A DNA stretch of 7,631 nt. It comes from Synechococcales cyanobacterium PMM_0073 (GTDB lineage Bacteria; Cyanobacteriota; Cyanobacteriia; Elainellales; Elainellaceae). Under the pieces are notes generated by a model, which did no database searches, was not told the origin of the DNA, and worked only from the letters and a program-made list of their open reading frames with translations. The first letter of the stretch is position 1. Each line of letters begins with the position of its first letter. The position numbers and the translations under genes are program-made. Where the stretch lies: NCBI GenBank assembly GCA_949127695.1, contig CASBQH010000477.1, positions 1-7,631 of the forward strand. The letters run 5' to 3'. Below are positions 6,448 through 7,631 of the stretch, in pieces.

Positions 6448-6718
6448 GTTGTTGCAGGGTAAAGTGAACCAACAGAAATTGCGCCCGAATTACCGCTCGC
6501 GCTCAACGCTAGACTCAGCCCGTAAAATGGCAGAGCGACTTTAGCTTTAACAGCTCAGGTATAAATTGTGAAAAGTGAAAACCCTGGTGATTGCGGTAGA
6601 TGAGGCTAGGAGATCGATCTGCTCTGGTAGATTCAGCCCGCTTCAGCTATATATTCACTGGTCTTCCCCGCTTCTGGCAAGGGGCATACCCAAGATTGAT
6701 TAAATCTTCATCTCCAGC
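6448..6718. other. 271-bp intergenic region upstream of the chemosensory operon
   Basis: This gap separates the oxidoreductase stop from the PatA-like start and is the natural place for the operon promoter. I see no convincing promoter. Candidates on the minus strand are AT-rich blocks near 6560-6567 (TTTATA) and 6649-6654 (TATATA), neither with a matching -35 box. At 6568-6581 GTGAAAA is repeated twice in tandem. A bulged hairpin at 6667-6685 (CCCC...GGGG) lacks a U-tract, so it is a poor terminator. No tRNA or open frame stands out. Confidence 0.5.
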
Positions 6719-7631
6719 TCATCTCTGGCATTTCAGCCAGTCTTGGACGGCATAGGCTTGGATCGCGCCGCGCAGCAGCCACAGTCGCCAGGGCGCAAAT
6801 GGAAATGACTTCGGCATCTGTCGAAACACCGGGCTAATGGCCTCAAGTTCTAGCTTGCCCGTGATCCAATCTGCCAAGGTTTTTCCTGTCCAGGTGGCGG
6901 TGGCTACCCCGCTGCCCTGATAGGCCAGTCCGTAAAAGCAATTCGCCGCTAGCTGACCAATCTGCGGCGTCAGATTGGCCGAAATCGCCACCAGCCCATT
7001 CCAGCCGTGGGTAATTTCAACTTCCTTCCAGGCCGGAAACAGCTCGCCCAGCCGCCGCTGCATCCACTGCTGATGATCCTGCTTTGCCGCGAGGCTGCCC
7101 ACCGTATCGCCCCGACTGCCGAACAAAAACCGTCCGTCTTTGAGCAAGCGATAGTAAAACAGCGGCTGATGCGTGTCAAAAATCGGCGTTTCGGTCTGCC
7201 AATTTTGGGCGGTGAGTTCGGCAGGCGTCAGCGGGCGTGTGGTGATGATCTGTGACAGCACGGGCAGCAGAGAGGGTTCTAGCCTGGGAGCCAACTGAGG
7301 CGGCAAGCCTTCGCTATAGCCGTTGGTGGCAATCACCACCGTTTTGGCTTTGAGGCTGCTGCCGTGGCTCCGCAGCCAGTGCCAGCCGTCTTGTTGCTCC
7401 CAGGTTTCGACAGGGCTATGGGCATAGATTTTGACGCCGCGCCGGATCGCGGCTGCTGCTAACCCAGTGCTGTATTTGAGCGGGTTGAGGCCAAACCCAA
7501 CGCCCAGATGCAGTGCGCCCACCGCTTCGGGGCTGGAAAAACTATGCTCGGCCAGCTCAGCTTTTGACCAGAGCTGGCAGGGATAGTCCGCGATATTTTT
7601 GTAAAAGCTGAGTTCGGCGGCTAGATCGCCC
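6719..7631 (-). CDS. FAD-dependent oxidoreductase, DAO family (C-terminal part; 5' end cut by window edge)
   Basis: The frame is open from the right edge to the TGA at 6719-6721, giving 303 codons of a larger protein. The GTG at 7520-7522 is internal, because coding continues upstream through YKNIADYPCQLWSKAEL. Recognisable pieces are NPLKYSTGLAAAAIRRGVKI, VVIATNGYSEGLPPQL, YYRLLKDGRFLFGSRGD and the C-terminal FAD contact region YQGSGVATATWTGKTLADWI. This is the pattern of glycine oxidase / gamma-glutamylputrescine oxidase-like amine oxidases of the DAO superfamily. They oxidise a C-N bond of an amino acid or amine using FAD and O2. The Rossmann GxGxxG motif at the N-terminus would lie outside the window, and the substrate cannot be told. 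It lies 271 bp upstream of the chemosensory operon on the same strand and is probably unrelated to it. Confidence 0.85.
   Translation of the reverse strand, partial: GDLAAELSFYKNIADYPCQLWSKAELAEHSFSSPEAVGALHLGVGFGLNPLKYSTGLAAAAIRRGVKIYAHSPVETWEQQDGWHWLRSHGSSLKAKTVVIATNGYSEGLPPQLAPRLEPSLLPVLSQIITTRPLTPAELTAQNWQTETPIFDTHQPLFYYRLLKDGRFLFGSRGDTVGSLAAKQDHQQWMQRRLGELFPAWKEVEITHGWNGLVAISANLTPQIGQLAANCFYGLAYQGSGVATATWTGKTLADWITGKLELEAISPVFRQMPKSFPFAPWRLWLLRGAIQAYAVQDWLKCQR

Noticed and set aside
6667..6685. Hairpin after the oxidoreductase as an intrinsic terminator
   Set aside because: The stem needs a bulged G and there is no U-tract on either side.
6719..7522. Oxidoreductase starting at GTG 7520-7522
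   Set aside because: The frame remains open and protein-like up to the right edge (YKNIADYPCQLWSKAEL), so the GTG is internal and the gene is truncated by the window.
1..7631. CRISPR array, insertion sequence, tRNA or rRNA gene
   Set aside because: No regularly spaced direct repeats, transposase-like frame, or tRNA/rRNA signature was seen on either strand.

Overview
The window is most likely from a cyanobacterium. The main evidence is a PatA-type regulator (PATAN domain plus receiver) heading a PatA / CheY / CheW / MCP / CheA operon, the arrangement of the pix, pil and hmp/tax loci that control type IV pilus motility and phototaxis in cyanobacteria. The sequence resembles those families, but I could not run a search. 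I found no perfect copy of the HIP1 octamer GCGATCGC, so this is probably not a HIP1-rich lineage.

All recognised genes lie on the minus strand, so the order of transcription is from high to low coordinates. Region 6719-7631 holds the C-terminal part of an FAD-dependent (DAO-family) oxidoreductase that is cut by the right edge. A 271-bp intergenic region (6448-6718) follows, with no confident terminator or promoter. The chemosensory cluster comes next: a PatA-like regulator with a TTG start (5191-6447), a single-domain CheY-like receiver (4790-5155), a CheW-like coupling protein (4220-4756), a membrane MCP with a Cache-type periplasmic sensor (1726-4152), a conserved soluble protein of unknown function (950-1678, possibly to 1720), and the N-terminal 251 codons of a CheA-type kinase, cut by the left edge (1-755). 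Gaps between the first five genes are 33 to 67 bp, or only 5 bp at one junction if a GTG start is used. The gap before cheA is 194 bp.

Expected working: the MCP senses a periplasmic signal and, through CheW, controls CheA autophosphorylation at His50 of the Hpt domain. Phosphate then passes to the CheY-like protein (Asp52) and to the PatA receiver (Asp335), which probably act on type IV pili. No methyltransferase or methylesterase gene is seen, and the MCP lacks an NWETF-type tail.

The least ordinary parts are the unknown protein between MCP and CheA, the set of inverted repeats and C5/G5 runs in the cheA leader (817-927), a perfect 12-bp GC-rich inverted repeat inside the cheA linker at the left edge (1-50), and small tandem duplications at two gene junctions and in the PatA linker.
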